This document shows, in pieces, positions 17,358 to 26,286 of a DNA stretch of 64,000 bases. This stretch comes from Paenalicyclobacillus mengziensis (GTDB lineage Bacteria > Bacillota > Bacilli > Alicyclobacillales > Alicyclobacillaceae): positions 4,812,001-4,876,000 of the forward strand of contig NZ_CP071182.1 in assembly GCF_017298635.1 (NCBI RefSeq), written 5' to 3'. Every line of letters begins with the position of its first letter. Positions within the stretch are counted from its first letter, which is position 1. The notes beneath the pieces are model-generated. The model had not been told where the DNA came from, made no database searches, and saw nothing but the letters and a program-made list of their open reading frames with translations. Both the position numbers and the translations under genes were made by a program.

Positions 17358-18833
17358 TCAGCGGTTCAAAAAATCAACACCTTTACCCGGGTTCATGATA
17401 CCGACCGGATCGAGCAGTTGCTTCAATTGTCTCATCAACACAACCGCCTCGTCGCCGAACTCCTGCTCCAGGTACTTTCCCTTACCGAGGCCGAGGCCGT
17501 GTTCTCCTGTGCACGTGCCGCCCTTAGCTAGCGCATATGTGACGATCTCGCTGTTCACCGCCTCGAGCGCCCGCAAGTCCTTTTCGTTGTTCGGATCGAT
17601 GGTAAAACCTGCGTGGTAGTTCCCGTCCCCCACGTGACCGAGGATGGAACCCTCAAACCCGTACCGTTCCATGGTTTCCCGTGCGTGGAAAAGGGCCCCT
17701 GGCAACTCCGTAATTGGTACGCAGACGTCTGTCGTCATCATCTTTTTACCTGGGTTTCGTGCCATGAGCGCAATGGCTGCAGAATGCCGTGCCTCCCACA
17801 GTTGTGCCCGCGCTTTGCTGTCTGATTCAAACAGAAACTGTCCGCAACCTTCGAGAAAACATAGCTCGCGCGCCAAATCCACATCCTGATTGACACTTAC
17901 CTTACTCCCTGCAAACTCGAGAAACAATGTCGGCTGCGCTTCGTAATGCGTACCTTTATACGCGTTGACGGCAGCGATGGTAAGCTTGTCAACCAACTCC
18001 ACACGGCCGATGGCAACCGCTCCCACAATGGAGACGGCAGCACGTCCGGCTGCATCAATGTCCGGGAAAACAGCCCGGGCGGCAACCGTTGTCTCTGGAA
18101 TCCCTTGCAGCTTGAGCGTGATGGAGGTGATGACGCCAAGCGTTCCTTCCGATCCGACGAACAATCCAGTTAAATTATACCCTGCCGACGATTTGACAGC
18201 CATCCCACCTGTGCGTACAAGACGCCCGTCGGCAAGCACGACTTCGAGCCCCTTAACATTGTCGCGCATGGCTCCGTAACGGACCGCATTGGTTCCGCTC
18301 GCGTTGGTTGCCGTCATCCCGCCGATGGTTGCGTCTGCACCGGGGTCGACAGGAAAAAACAAACCGGACGACTGCATCGCCTCGTTGAGTTGGCTGCGCG
18401 TGACCCCGGGTTCCACGCGGACAATGAAGTCCCCCGGGCGGAACTCGAGGATCCGGTTCATGCGCGACATATCCAGACTAATACCGCCTTTGATGGGAAT
18501 GACATGGCCCTCGAGACTGCTGCCGACGCCAAAGGGGACAAGGGGGATATCGTGATCGGCGGCGAATTGAACGATGGTCTGCACTTCGACAGCAGATTCC
18601 GGGTATACGACTGCGTGCGGCAGGTGCGGTGCGTGATACGTGAAGTCACGCCCGTGCTGCTCGAGGACAGACTCTGTACGCACGACTTTTGCCCGACCAG
18701 GAGGAGACCCCAGGTCCCCAAGAATTGCTTGCAGCATGGGTAGCCACACCGGTTCGAATTCCCCGATGCCACCGAGCCCGCCGTCGTCACCCCGTGGGCC
18801 GATGCCGTTTGGTCCCTGTTCGAAAGTGTCCAT
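17358..18833 (-). CDS. GlcD-family FAD-linked oxidase (D-lactate or glycolate dehydrogenase type)
   Basis: This 491-residue flavoprotein has an N-terminal PCMH FAD-binding domain (PLVPFGVGSSLEGH, DPGADATIGGMTATNASGTN, GSEGTLGVIT) and a C-terminal domain with HVGDGNYHAGF and TGEHGLGLGKGKYL. The family oxidises D-2-hydroxyacids such as D-lactate and passes electrons to quinone or flavoprotein carriers. It follows the pyruvate dehydrogenase E2 gene by 54 bases, which fits a role feeding pyruvate into that complex. No signal peptide. Confidence 0.88.
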   Translation of the reverse strand: MDTFEQGPNGIGPRGDDGGLGGIGEFEPVWLPMLQAILGDLGSPPGRAKVVRTESVLEQHGRDFTYHAPHLPHAVVYPESAVEVQTIVQFAADHDIPLVPFGVGSSLEGHVIPIKGGISLDMSRMNRILEFRPGDFIVRVEPGVTRSQLNEAMQSSGLFFPVDPGADATIGGMTATNASGTNAVRYGAMRDNVKGLEVVLADGRLVRTGGMAVKSSAGYNLTGLFVGSEGTLGVITSITLKLQGIPETTVAARAVFPDIDAAGRAAVSIVGAVAIGRVELVDKLTIAAVNAYKGTHYEAQPTLFLEFAGSKVSVNQDVDLARELCFLEGCGQFLFESDSKARAQLWEARHSAAIALMARNPGKKMMTTDVCVPITELPGALFHARETMERYGFEGSILGHVGDGNYHAGFTIDPNNEKDLRALEAVNSEIVTYALAKGGTCTGEHGLGLGKGKYLEQEFGDEAVVLMRQLKQLLDPVGIMNPGKGVDFLNR

Positions 18834-18887
18834 ATACAGTCACCTCACCATCCATCGATTCTGGTACATGGAGCTACAGCGCCATCA

Positions 18888-20195
18888 TCAACTCAGCGCC
18901 ATTATCAACTCTGGATTCTCGAGATATTCTTTCAACCTAAACATGAAGCGGCCGGCGGGTTCACCGTCGATGACACGGTGATCAAACGTGAGTGAGAAAG
19001 TCATCCGTTGCTGCGGAACAATGGTATCGTCGTCAAGGACCACCGCGCGTTTTTGTATGCTGTGTACACCGAGAATGGCGACCTCAGGGTAATTCACAAT
19101 CGGGGTTGCGAACCAGCCTCCCTGTGCACCAGTGCTCGTTATGGTGAACGTGCTGCCGGTGAGTTCTGCAAGTTCGAGTTTCCGCTCACGGCCACGGCTC
19201 GTCAGGTCATCCAGCAAAGCCGCAATCTGAAACACCGACTTCTTATCAGCATCGCGAATGACTGGCACGAGCAGACCCTCCGGCGTAGCCGTCGCAATGC
19301 CGATGTTGATAGCACTCTTGTACACGATTTCCATCCGGTCATCGTCTACGGAGGCGTTAAACAGCGGGTACTCTCGGAGGACATAGGTCAGGGCCTTGAT
19401 GATGATGGGCAGATAGGTCAGCTTCATTCCCCGTGCTGCCGCATGAGGCAGCAGACGCTGACGGAGTTCGACGAGGCGGGTGGCATCGAGATCGTCCATC
19501 CCTGTCGCCTGCGGTGCGGTATGCATCGACTTGGCCATGTTTTGATAGATCCGCTTGCGCAGGCCGCGGATAGGTTCGCGGAGGTCAGTCAACGCGGGAG
19601 TGGTCATCACTTGTTGCGGTTGGGACTGGGACTGCGTCTCGGCTGAGCCTCCGGCCAATCCCACATTTTCTTCGACTCCCCGCACCAGTACCTGTTGCTT
19701 AGCTGAGGCTGCTGCACGTTCCACGTCAGCCCGGGTGATACGGCCACTTGGATCCGACGGCTGGATGCTGTCCAGCGCAACACCGAGGTCATGTGCGAGT
19801 TTCCTCACCGCGGGTGCAGCTTGTACTCTCTTCCGCGCCCCGGCGTGGGGCGCAGGAATTGACATCGTGGTAGCTATAGGGGTACCAGCACTCGCCATTG
19901 TGGCTGGAGCGTCAGCACTCGCCATTGTGGCTGCAACCGGAACAGTTGTCGTCGCAACCACTGTGTCCACCGAGATCAACACTTCACCGACTTTAATCGT
20001 GTCCCCGGGTTGGCCACCCAGTGTTACGACCCTTCCTCCTACGGGTGATGCAATCTCAACCGCTGCCTTATCAGTCTGGATTTCAGCGACAGGCTGATCT
20101 GCCTTGATTTCCTCCCCAACCTGCACAAACCACTGCAACACTTCGGCCTCATGTAGGCCCTCACCAATGTCCGGCAGTCGAAATTCGTATGCCAT
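18888..20195 (-). CDS. Dihydrolipoamide acyltransferase (E2) of a 2-oxoacid dehydrogenase
   Basis: 435 residues: lipoyl domain with the modified lysine in EIQTDKAAVEI (K43), an Ala/Pro-rich linker with the repeated segment ATMASA, a peripheral subunit-binding domain (VRKLAHDLGVALD, about 130-165) and a catalytic domain ending in FDHRVIDGEPAGRF with the active histidine near 406. It sits downstream of E1alpha and E1beta but is separated from E1beta by a 440-base gap with palindromic repeats. No E3 gene is seen. The E1 sequences favour pyruvate as the substrate. Confidence 0.93.
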   Translation of the reverse strand: MAYEFRLPDIGEGLHEAEVLQWFVQVGEEIKADQPVAEIQTDKAAVEIASPVGGRVVTLGGQPGDTIKVGEVLISVDTVVATTTVPVAATMASADAPATMASAGTPIATTMSIPAPHAGARKRVQAAPAVRKLAHDLGVALDSIQPSDPSGRITRADVERAAASAKQQVLVRGVEENVGLAGGSAETQSQSQPQQVMTTPALTDLREPIRGLRKRIYQNMAKSMHTAPQATGMDDLDATRLVELRQRLLPHAAARGMKLTYLPIIIKALTYVLREYPLFNASVDDDRMEIVYKSAINIGIATATPEGLLVPVIRDADKKSVFQIAALLDDLTSRGRERKLELAELTGSTFTITSTGAQGGWFATPIVNYPEVAILGVHSIQKRAVVLDDDTIVPQQRMTFSLTFDHRVIDGEPAGRFMFRLKEYLENPELIMALS

Positions 20196-20345
20196 AGAAC
20201 AACCTCCAGATGTATATTCCTCATATGTGCCATTCTATAAATGATTCAATGGTGTTTACGCATCTGCGATGCGTAAACGGCTCCGATTTCCTCGCGTTGG
20301 CTACTCCTCACGAATCGGCGGATCCCTTCACTGTAACGTCCGTAT

Positions 20346-20610
20346 AAAATAGCGAGTCACTGGCGCGTTATTCAACTTTGCCAAGACCGGTTTTAATGGA
20401 GATAACGCGTTCGTGACGCGTTATTGCTAAGAGTGGCTTCGATAACGCTTCTACAACGCGTTATTTGCCCAGGGACCGAACGTAACGCTTCTACAACGCG
20501 TTATTTCATCGTCACCTGTGAGGATTGACGCCCAATAGTGCTTCTACAACGCGTTATTTCATGTCAGACGAGAAAGGTGACGCGAAATAACGCTTCCACG
20601 AAGCTTTATT
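20346..20610. repeat. Cluster of six palindromic ATAACGC/GCGTTAT repeats (family A, cluster 1)
   Basis: Six units of about 26 bp lie at 20346-20372, 20401-20426, 20441-20466, 20481-20506, 20533-20559 and 20584-20610. Each is an imperfect palindrome of the form ATAACGC-N8-10-GCGTTATT. Three share the right half CTACAACGCGTTATTT. They fill the gap between the E1beta and E2 genes. The same family recurs at 46050-46259. They resemble REP/BIME elements. They could act as mRNA-stabilising or attenuating hairpins within the pdh transcript. Confidence 0.85.
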
Positions 20611-20637
20611 GGCCCGGACCCTGCCACCCGGTTGCGA

Positions 20638-21615
20638 TCACGCGTAGCTCATGATCTGACTGATAGCCCCCGCAATCCGTATCGCGTTTGGCAGCCAGTC
20701 GTCTTCAACAGAACCGACAGGGTATGGCGTGTCGTATCCCGTCACTCGCAGAATCGGCGCCTCCAGCGAAAACAACGCGTGCTCGTTGATGAGCGCCGAA
20801 ATCTCCGCGCCAACGCCGCCCGCCTTCACAGCTTCGTGCACGATGAGGACGCGCCCGGTTTTGTTGACCGATGTCAGGATGGTATCTACGTCCAACGGAG
20901 CGACCGTCCGCAGGTCAATGACCTCTACTGATACGCCCTGTTCGGCGGCGAACTTCTGTGCAACACCTACTGCCAGCGGGACCGTCGGTCCCCAAGTGAT
21001 GAGTGTCAGGTCACTCCCTGCCACAACCACATTCGCCTTGCCAATCTCGACCGTGTAGTCCCCGTCCGGCACCTCTTCCTTGCGGAAGCGGTAGAGCTTC
21101 ATCGGTTCGAAGAAGAGGACCGGATCGTCATCGCGAATCGCGGCCAGTAGCAATCCTTTCGCGTCATACGGATTGCTCGGCATGACCACCTTCAGTCCAG
21201 GTGAATGGAGGAAAAGTCCCTCCAGGCTGTCCGAGTGCAGCTCCGGCGTACGTACACCACCGCCGTACGGTGCACGGACGACCATTGGGAGGGTGACCGT
21301 GCCAGCGGATCGGAAGCGCATGCGTGCGGCTTGAGACGCCAGTTGATCCATCGCCTCGTAGATGAAGCCGAGAAACTGAATCTCCGCGACCGGCCTCAGC
21401 CCACGCGCTGCCATCCCAACTGCAGCGCCAATGATGGCGGACTCTGCAAGCGGCGTATCGACAACCCGGTGCTCACCAAACTTCGCCTGCAATCCGTCCG
21501 TCGCCCGGAACACGCCACCCGCGCGGCCAACGTCTTCGCCGAACACAATGACCTTGTCATCCCGCTCCATTTCCAGCCGCAGTGCGCTGTTGATGGCTTC
21601 AATGATGTTCATCAT
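20638..21615 (-). CDS. pdhB: Pyruvate dehydrogenase E1 component, beta subunit
   Basis: The transketolase-like E1beta subunit has about 325 residues, with VFGEDVGRAGGVF, TPLAESAIIGAAVGMA, GGGVRTPELHSDSLEGLF and the C-terminal transketolase domain (VIDLRTVAPLDVDTI, HEAVKAGG). It forms the ThDP active site with E1alpha. ATG 21615 follows the E1alpha stop by 2 bases with GGAAG 8 bases upstream; a GTG at 21630 is an alternative. Pyruvate rather than branched-chain specificity is inferred from E1alpha similarity. Confidence 0.9.
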   Translation of the reverse strand: MMNIIEAINSALRLEMERDDKVIVFGEDVGRAGGVFRATDGLQAKFGEHRVVDTPLAESAIIGAAVGMAARGLRPVAEIQFLGFIYEAMDQLASQAARMRFRSAGTVTLPMVVRAPYGGGVRTPELHSDSLEGLFLHSPGLKVVMPSNPYDAKGLLLAAIRDDDPVLFFEPMKLYRFRKEEVPDGDYTVEIGKANVVVAGSDLTLITWGPTVPLAVGVAQKFAAEQGVSVEVIDLRTVAPLDVDTILTSVNKTGRVLIVHEAVKAGGVGAEISALINEHALFSLEAPILRVTGYDTPYPVGSVEDDWLPNAIRIAGAISQIMSYA

Positions 21616-21617
21616 GG

Positions 21618-22796
21618 TCAACGCTTCCACTCTCCCTTCACGTCTGCCTCAGCCTTCACAGCTGGCCCGTTCTCGCCGGGTACTGCGTTCTCGCCTGGTG
21701 CTGCTGAAGCCGCCGCCATCTGCGCCTTCGCGGTAAGCAGTGTCGCCGCCTCATCGCGCTGTCGTTGCAGTTCCCGTGGCATCGACCCGTACACCATCTC
21801 AAACACCTCAGTGAGCGTGCCTTTCGACTCTGCCTCCGCTTCTGTGACTGCATGGCCGATTTGCTGCTTTGCATCCTCCCGAATTGCCGCGTCTTTGTCG
21901 CTGTCGAGAAGTCCCCGGGCCGTCAGGAAGCGGGCGAAGCGTGTGATGGGGTCGCGTTGTATCCACATCGAAACCTCGTCAGCGTCGCGGTAACGCGTCG
22001 GATCGTCAGATGTCGTATGGGGGCCGTGACGATACGTGAGCGCCTCGATGAGTACAGGGCCCGACCCCCCGCGGGCATGCAAAACCGCCTCTGTCATCAC
22101 TTTGTAGACGCCGAGGATGTCGTTGCCGTCCACCTGGATACCGGGGATGTCGTACGCCACCGCCTTTTGTGCGAGGGTGCGACTTGCCGCCTGTCGTTCG
22201 CGCGGAACGCTGATGGCCCACTGATTGTTTTGGACAAAAAAGATAACCGGCAATTTCATCACCGATGCAAAATTGAGGGCCTCGTGAAAATCACCCTCAG
22301 AGGTGGCACCGTCGCCGAGGTAGCATACGTTGACCGATTTGTCTTGCAAATACTGCGACGCCCAGGCACTCCCCATCGCGTGTAGGGTTTGTGCAGCAAT
22401 GATGATCTGCACCGGGAACGCGTTGACGCCGTTTGGCACCTCCCCGCCGGAAACAGCTCCCATTGGATAGAGGAGGCTCATCTTTAAGGGCATCCCGTGA
22501 ACCCAGACGACAGGCAGCTCACGGTAGGTCGGGAACACCCAGTCTGTCTTCTCAAGGGCGTAGGCGCTTCCGATTTGTGCCGCTTCTTGACCGCTAAACG
22601 GGGCATAAGTACCAATACGGCCTTGCCGCTGCAGGCGAACCGCTCGCTCGTCAAAGGTTCGTGCAAATACCATCCATTGATACATTTCGAGCAGTTGCTC
22701 GTCAGTCAGGTCGGGGAGATCACCGTGAGTGTTGCCATCCGCATCAAGCAGCTGAAATGTCTCCACTGGCGGCTGATTTTCGGGTCGGATCCACAT
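21618..22796 (-). CDS. pdhA: Pyruvate dehydrogenase E1 component, alpha subunit
   Basis: 392 residues. The N-terminal segment and the sequence LQRQGRIGTYAPFSGQEA match Bacillus-type PdhA. The ThDP-binding motif GDGATSEGDFHEALNFA...NN is present, and the phosphorylation-loop-like region RYGHGPHT is represented by YRHGPHTTSDDPTRYR. The C terminus is Ala/Gly-rich with a repeated AxGENxVPGENG segment. It is the first gene of the E1alpha-E1beta-E2 set, with AGGAGG 13 bases before the ATG. Confidence 0.92.
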   Translation of the reverse strand: MWIRPENQPPVETFQLLDADGNTHGDLPDLTDEQLLEMYQWMVFARTFDERAVRLQRQGRIGTYAPFSGQEAAQIGSAYALEKTDWVFPTYRELPVVWVHGMPLKMSLLYPMGAVSGGEVPNGVNAFPVQIIIAAQTLHAMGSAWASQYLQDKSVNVCYLGDGATSEGDFHEALNFASVMKLPVIFFVQNNQWAISVPRERQAASRTLAQKAVAYDIPGIQVDGNDILGVYKVMTEAVLHARGGSGPVLIEALTYRHGPHTTSDDPTRYRDADEVSMWIQRDPITRFARFLTARGLLDSDKDAAIREDAKQQIGHAVTEAEAESKGTLTEVFEMVYGSMPRELQRQRDEAATLLTAKAQMAAASAAPGENAVPGENGPAVKAEADVKGEWKR

Positions 22797-22976
22797 GTCT
22801 TAACTTTCGCCTCCTAAAACTTGTGAGTCAAAAAGATGGCTCGTCCGCTCATCAAACATGGTCTGAGCCCAATCAAACATGGGCGGAGTAAACCAAGGCC
22901 TCGTCAATTGAACCTTCTGAAATTTATGCTATCACACCAAAGCTGATGGTAGATGGAAATCAGCTATCTTGATGCG

Positions 22977-24767
22977 CTATTGCAAAAATTCTTTGACTTC
23001 CCTGTCGATGACAAAGTCGATGAGGTACGGCCGACGCTCTTTGAGTGCTGCCTCAAGAGCGGGTCTCACCTCCTCTGGCGCTGTGACGCGCACATCCCGC
23101 ACACCGAAGCTGTTGGCGCACGCTACGAAGTCGACTTCCGGCCCAACGAGGTCCATCCCTGGATACAATCCCGCCGCGGCTGCTGGTCCGTTCAGTCGAC
23201 GCAGGCCCCCTTTGAGAATCATGTAGCTCGTGTTATTGACAATTAGATAAACCACAGGCAACTGATACTTTGCTGCATTCCATAGGGCTTGGATGACATA
23301 CAGCGCCGATCCGTCACCAATCACCGCCACCACACGCTCGTCCGGCCGCGCGAGCTGCGCCCCGAGCGCAGCCGGCATGCCGTAGCCAAGCCCGCCACCT
23401 TTGAGTGCAATGACCCTGCCCTCACGCAAGGCTCGTAACTGCGTATGCACGTACCGCCCCGTGGTGACAGATTCATCGACCAGAATCATGTGGGCGTCCC
23501 ACAGTTCGTTCAACTCCGCCATGATATAAGCCGGCGACAGCGGCTTTTGCTCCCGTCCGGTTTCTCGTTCTTCACGCAACTTGACTGTTCTCGCGCGTTG
23601 CCGATCCGCTATCCCTGCCAGCCGCCGCACCCGCCGCTCTGCGAAGGACAGCCCGTCTCCATCCTCGAGGACTTGCTCCGTCGCAATGACCGCATCACAC
23701 GCCAATGCAATGGCAAGAACTAGGCCACGAATGTCTCCTGCAATGGCTACGTCAGCATGGTTGTTCTTGCCTATCTCCCATGCCGCAAAATCGATATGAA
23801 TTATCTTGGCCCCCTCTGGTAAAACGGGTTCTGCAAAGTAAAGCAGCGGCGCCTGGCTTGTGACTCCGACAAACATCACAACGTCTGCACCCTCCAAAAT
23901 TTGCTGAAGATATGGACCGTTCGGCAAACCGCGCCCGAAAAACTGCGGATGGCCAGTTGGAAACGACAAGGCTGCGCTTTGGTGTTCACTGTACACTTCA
24001 CAGCCAACGGTCTCAGCGAGACGTACCATCTCACTGACGGCGTGCGCCTGTGCAACACCGTCGCCAACAATCATGACGGGTCGATAAGCTCGAATTAACA
24101 GTTCGGCTGCCACCTCAATGGGGGACGGAGACGGACACCCAGACGGAGACGGAACGGCCTCTTCGTTTCCGTTGGCAACGGCAGTAACGGCACCACCGGA
24201 TGTAACAGCGCCCACAACTGTGCCCCCCGCCACATGCACGTGCGTTAAGGGAATGGGCGGCTGGCTTGTCTCCCCCATCATCACATCAGAGGGAAGTGAG
24301 AGAAAAACAGGTCCTGTTGGTGGCGTCATGGCGACTTTAAAGGCCCGCTGAACTGCTATGGCTATTTCATCAGGATGTCGAATCTCGTACGACCACTTGG
24401 TGAATGGCTTGGCCATCGAAACGAGATCGCCTGCCAGTGCGGGTTCTTGCAACGCCAGGCGACTATCGTGCTGACCCGCAGTCACCACCAACGGGACCCG
24501 TGCTCGCCAAGCATCGTACAGGTTGCCGAGACCGTGAGCGAGACCCGGCGTAATGTGTAAGTTGACGACACCAAGCTTATCCGAGGCTTGAGCATAACCT
24601 GCTGCCATACCCACAGCCACATCTTCATGTAGTGCAAGGATATATTTTACATCTGGATAGTTCACAAGTCCGTCCATCAATGGCAATTCTGTCGTTCCGG
24701 GATTTCCGAACAGGTACTCAACTCCATACATACGAAACGCTTCAAGAAGGCAGTCTCTCCCTAACAT
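22977..24767 (-). CDS. ThDP-dependent enzyme of the benzoylformate decarboxylase type
   Basis: This 596-residue protein has the full three-domain ThDP decarboxylase layout. The N-terminal pyrimidine domain has FGNPGTTELPLMDG, the catalytic-type glutamate in ALHEDVAVGMAAGYAQ and VNLHITPG, whose histidine matches the active His of benzoylformate decarboxylase. The C-terminal ThDP motif is IGDGSALYVIQALWNAAKYQ...NN. Acetolactate synthase is less likely because the quinone/FAD segment is not recognisable. The central region carries a Pro/Ser/Gly insertion (about 180-215). The start has GAGGAGG 6 bases upstream. Substrate unknown; a 2-oxoacid is expected. Confidence 0.8.
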   Translation of the reverse strand: MLGRDCLLEAFRMYGVEYLFGNPGTTELPLMDGLVNYPDVKYILALHEDVAVGMAAGYAQASDKLGVVNLHITPGLAHGLGNLYDAWRARVPLVVTAGQHDSRLALQEPALAGDLVSMAKPFTKWSYEIRHPDEIAIAVQRAFKVAMTPPTGPVFLSLPSDVMMGETSQPPIPLTHVHVAGGTVVGAVTSGGAVTAVANGNEEAVPSPSGCPSPSPIEVAAELLIRAYRPVMIVGDGVAQAHAVSEMVRLAETVGCEVYSEHQSAALSFPTGHPQFFGRGLPNGPYLQQILEGADVVMFVGVTSQAPLLYFAEPVLPEGAKIIHIDFAAWEIGKNNHADVAIAGDIRGLVLAIALACDAVIATEQVLEDGDGLSFAERRVRRLAGIADRQRARTVKLREERETGREQKPLSPAYIMAELNELWDAHMILVDESVTTGRYVHTQLRALREGRVIALKGGGLGYGMPAALGAQLARPDERVVAVIGDGSALYVIQALWNAAKYQLPVVYLIVNNTSYMILKGGLRRLNGPAAAAGLYPGMDLVGPEVDFVACANSFGVRDVRVTAPEEVRPALEAALKERRPYLIDFVIDREVKEFLQ

Positions 24768-24808
24768 GTTGATCCTCCTCTGCGACTGAATCCTTCACCA
24801 CCGGTTAC

Positions 24809-24840
24809 AACCAAACAACCAAACAACCAAACAACCAAAC
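24809..24840. repeat. Tandem octamer repeat
   Basis: AACCAAAC is repeated four times without a mismatch, 40 bases upstream of the ThDP enzyme gene. It is probably a slippage-prone microsatellite in the 5' region. Apart from this and the next terminator, the 24768-25127 gap shows nothing. Confidence 0.9.
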
Positions 24841-24990
24841 AAGTGCTTCTTTACAGTCTATTCTACCGAATCATTCGACAGAAAAGCACTGAACTAGGTT
24901 CTCGTTGAGCGAAGCTCCCCTACCGTGACTTGCCGCGCGGTGCAACGCCTGACTGACAAAAGAAGCCATCCACTCTGAACGCTCCGCAAC

Positions 24991-25018
24991 AAAAAAAGCC
25001 CGTGCGCAAAGGCACGGG
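24991..25018 (-). terminator. Rho-independent terminator after the DUF4349 gene
   Basis: On the minus strand CCCGTGC, a 6-base loop and GCACGGG are followed by CTTTTTTTG. This is a textbook intrinsic terminator about 110 bases past the DUF4349 stop codon. Confidence 0.9.
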
Positions 25019-25127
25019 ATACTCAAGGGGTGTGACAGCCAACGGGCTGTCTACCCCATCGTAATATTTTCCATTCGCCAAATACTGTCGAAACCTGAAA
25101 CATCCGTAAAAAATCACTCATCCGATG

Positions 25128-26117
25128 TTATTTCCCATCTGAATGGTGGCTGCGCCCCCGTCGCCACAGACGTACACCGCCGTAAAGAAGGCCGACAATC
25201 AGTGCCCACGGCAAAAGCCAGGAAACCACTTTGACGAGCCCAATTCCGATTCTCTCCATCAAGCGAATAGACTCCGCAAGTGGGGCGAAAAACGGTGTCG
25301 GGGCTGTTTTCTCCGGGACTCCTATCGCTGCTTGATGGAGCGTGATGTTCAGTGTCGCCAACTCTACCGTGCGATTCAGTTGGTGGAGTTGATTGTCCAG
25401 GTTCGAGAGTTGACTGTTCACCTGCGTCAGGGACTGCTGTATCTGAAGCATATCCGCCATCGTCGTGGCCCTGTCAAACAAGCGTGTGTAGGCCTCTTCC
25501 TCGCTTTGTAGTTCAGCAATTTGCTGTTGCAGGTTGTCGTGTTGTGAGGTCACATCCTGACCCGTCTGAGAAAAGGTGTTCACCTTGCCAAATGACTTCA
25601 CTTGCTTCAGAGCTGCTTGAAACTGGGTTTGTGGAATACGGACCGTCATGGATTCAAAGTCTTGCCCCTGGCTGTCCGTTGACTGTTGCATGGTCTGGAC
25701 AAAACCGCCATCTCCGACCGTGATATCCGAAATTTGGTTGGCAGTTATGGCAACGCTGGATACGGTCAGGTCGAGCCCGGCTGTCTCAATCACCAACCGC
25801 TGCGTTGGCAGCACTATCCCTGTCTGTGACGACGCAGCAGAACTGCCATGCGTCGGACCGTTTGTGGCTGCGGCCTGTGACGTTGCCGATGACGTTGCCG
25901 ATCCGGTTACCATACTGGGTGACCCTGCTGCAGATGTCGATGCACTCGAAGCAACTTGATGAGATACCGCTCCACTTGAACGGTGCGCTGGCATGGACAC
26001 GAGCAATGATGCGCCTACGAGCAAAACGACTACCGTGCCCGCAATCGCGAGCGCCTTTCCTCTTCTGTTTGACCACAATTGAAGTCCGTTTCGCCACACG
26101 ATAAACTTTGCACGCAT
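25128..26117 (-). CDS. DUF4349 membrane-anchored protein
   Basis: 329 residues: an N-terminal membrane anchor (about 25-42), a Ser/Ala-rich linker (45-100), a DUF4349-type extracytoplasmic domain (RLVIETAGLDLTVSS, MTVRIPQTQFQAAL, QDVTSQHDNLQQQI), a coiled coil (about 195-255) and a C-terminal membrane helix (about 285-310) with a basic tail. The family is membrane bound and of unknown function. It stands alone between the ThDP enzyme and ldh genes. Confidence 0.8.
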   Translation of the reverse strand: MRAKFIVWRNGLQLWSNRRGKALAIAGTVVVLLVGASLLVSMPAHRSSGAVSHQVASSASTSAAGSPSMVTGSATSSATSQAAATNGPTHGSSAASSQTGIVLPTQRLVIETAGLDLTVSSVAITANQISDITVGDGGFVQTMQQSTDSQGQDFESMTVRIPQTQFQAALKQVKSFGKVNTFSQTGQDVTSQHDNLQQQIAELQSEEEAYTRLFDRATTMADMLQIQQSLTQVNSQLSNLDNQLHQLNRTVELATLNITLHQAAIGVPEKTAPTPFFAPLAESIRLMERIGIGLVKVVSWLLPWALIVGLLYGGVRLWRRGRSHHSDGK

Positions 26118-26286
26118 GAGCAGAGTCCCCCCTTGTCAACGACTCTTTTCTCATACAGACGCGTGCGCCGTGGTCTTTGGTCGCACTCGGGAAAAATTTA
26201 CGTGTCTATTCACGTCTCCTTCGACATCTCTATTGGCGATTGACATCGAGATTGACATCGGTTCGCATCTGAAATTGGTTGGCGCG

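Noticed and set aside
20346-20610. CRISPR-like array
   Set aside because: Units are palindromic, variable and spaced irregularly with no unique spacers of constant length and no cas genes.
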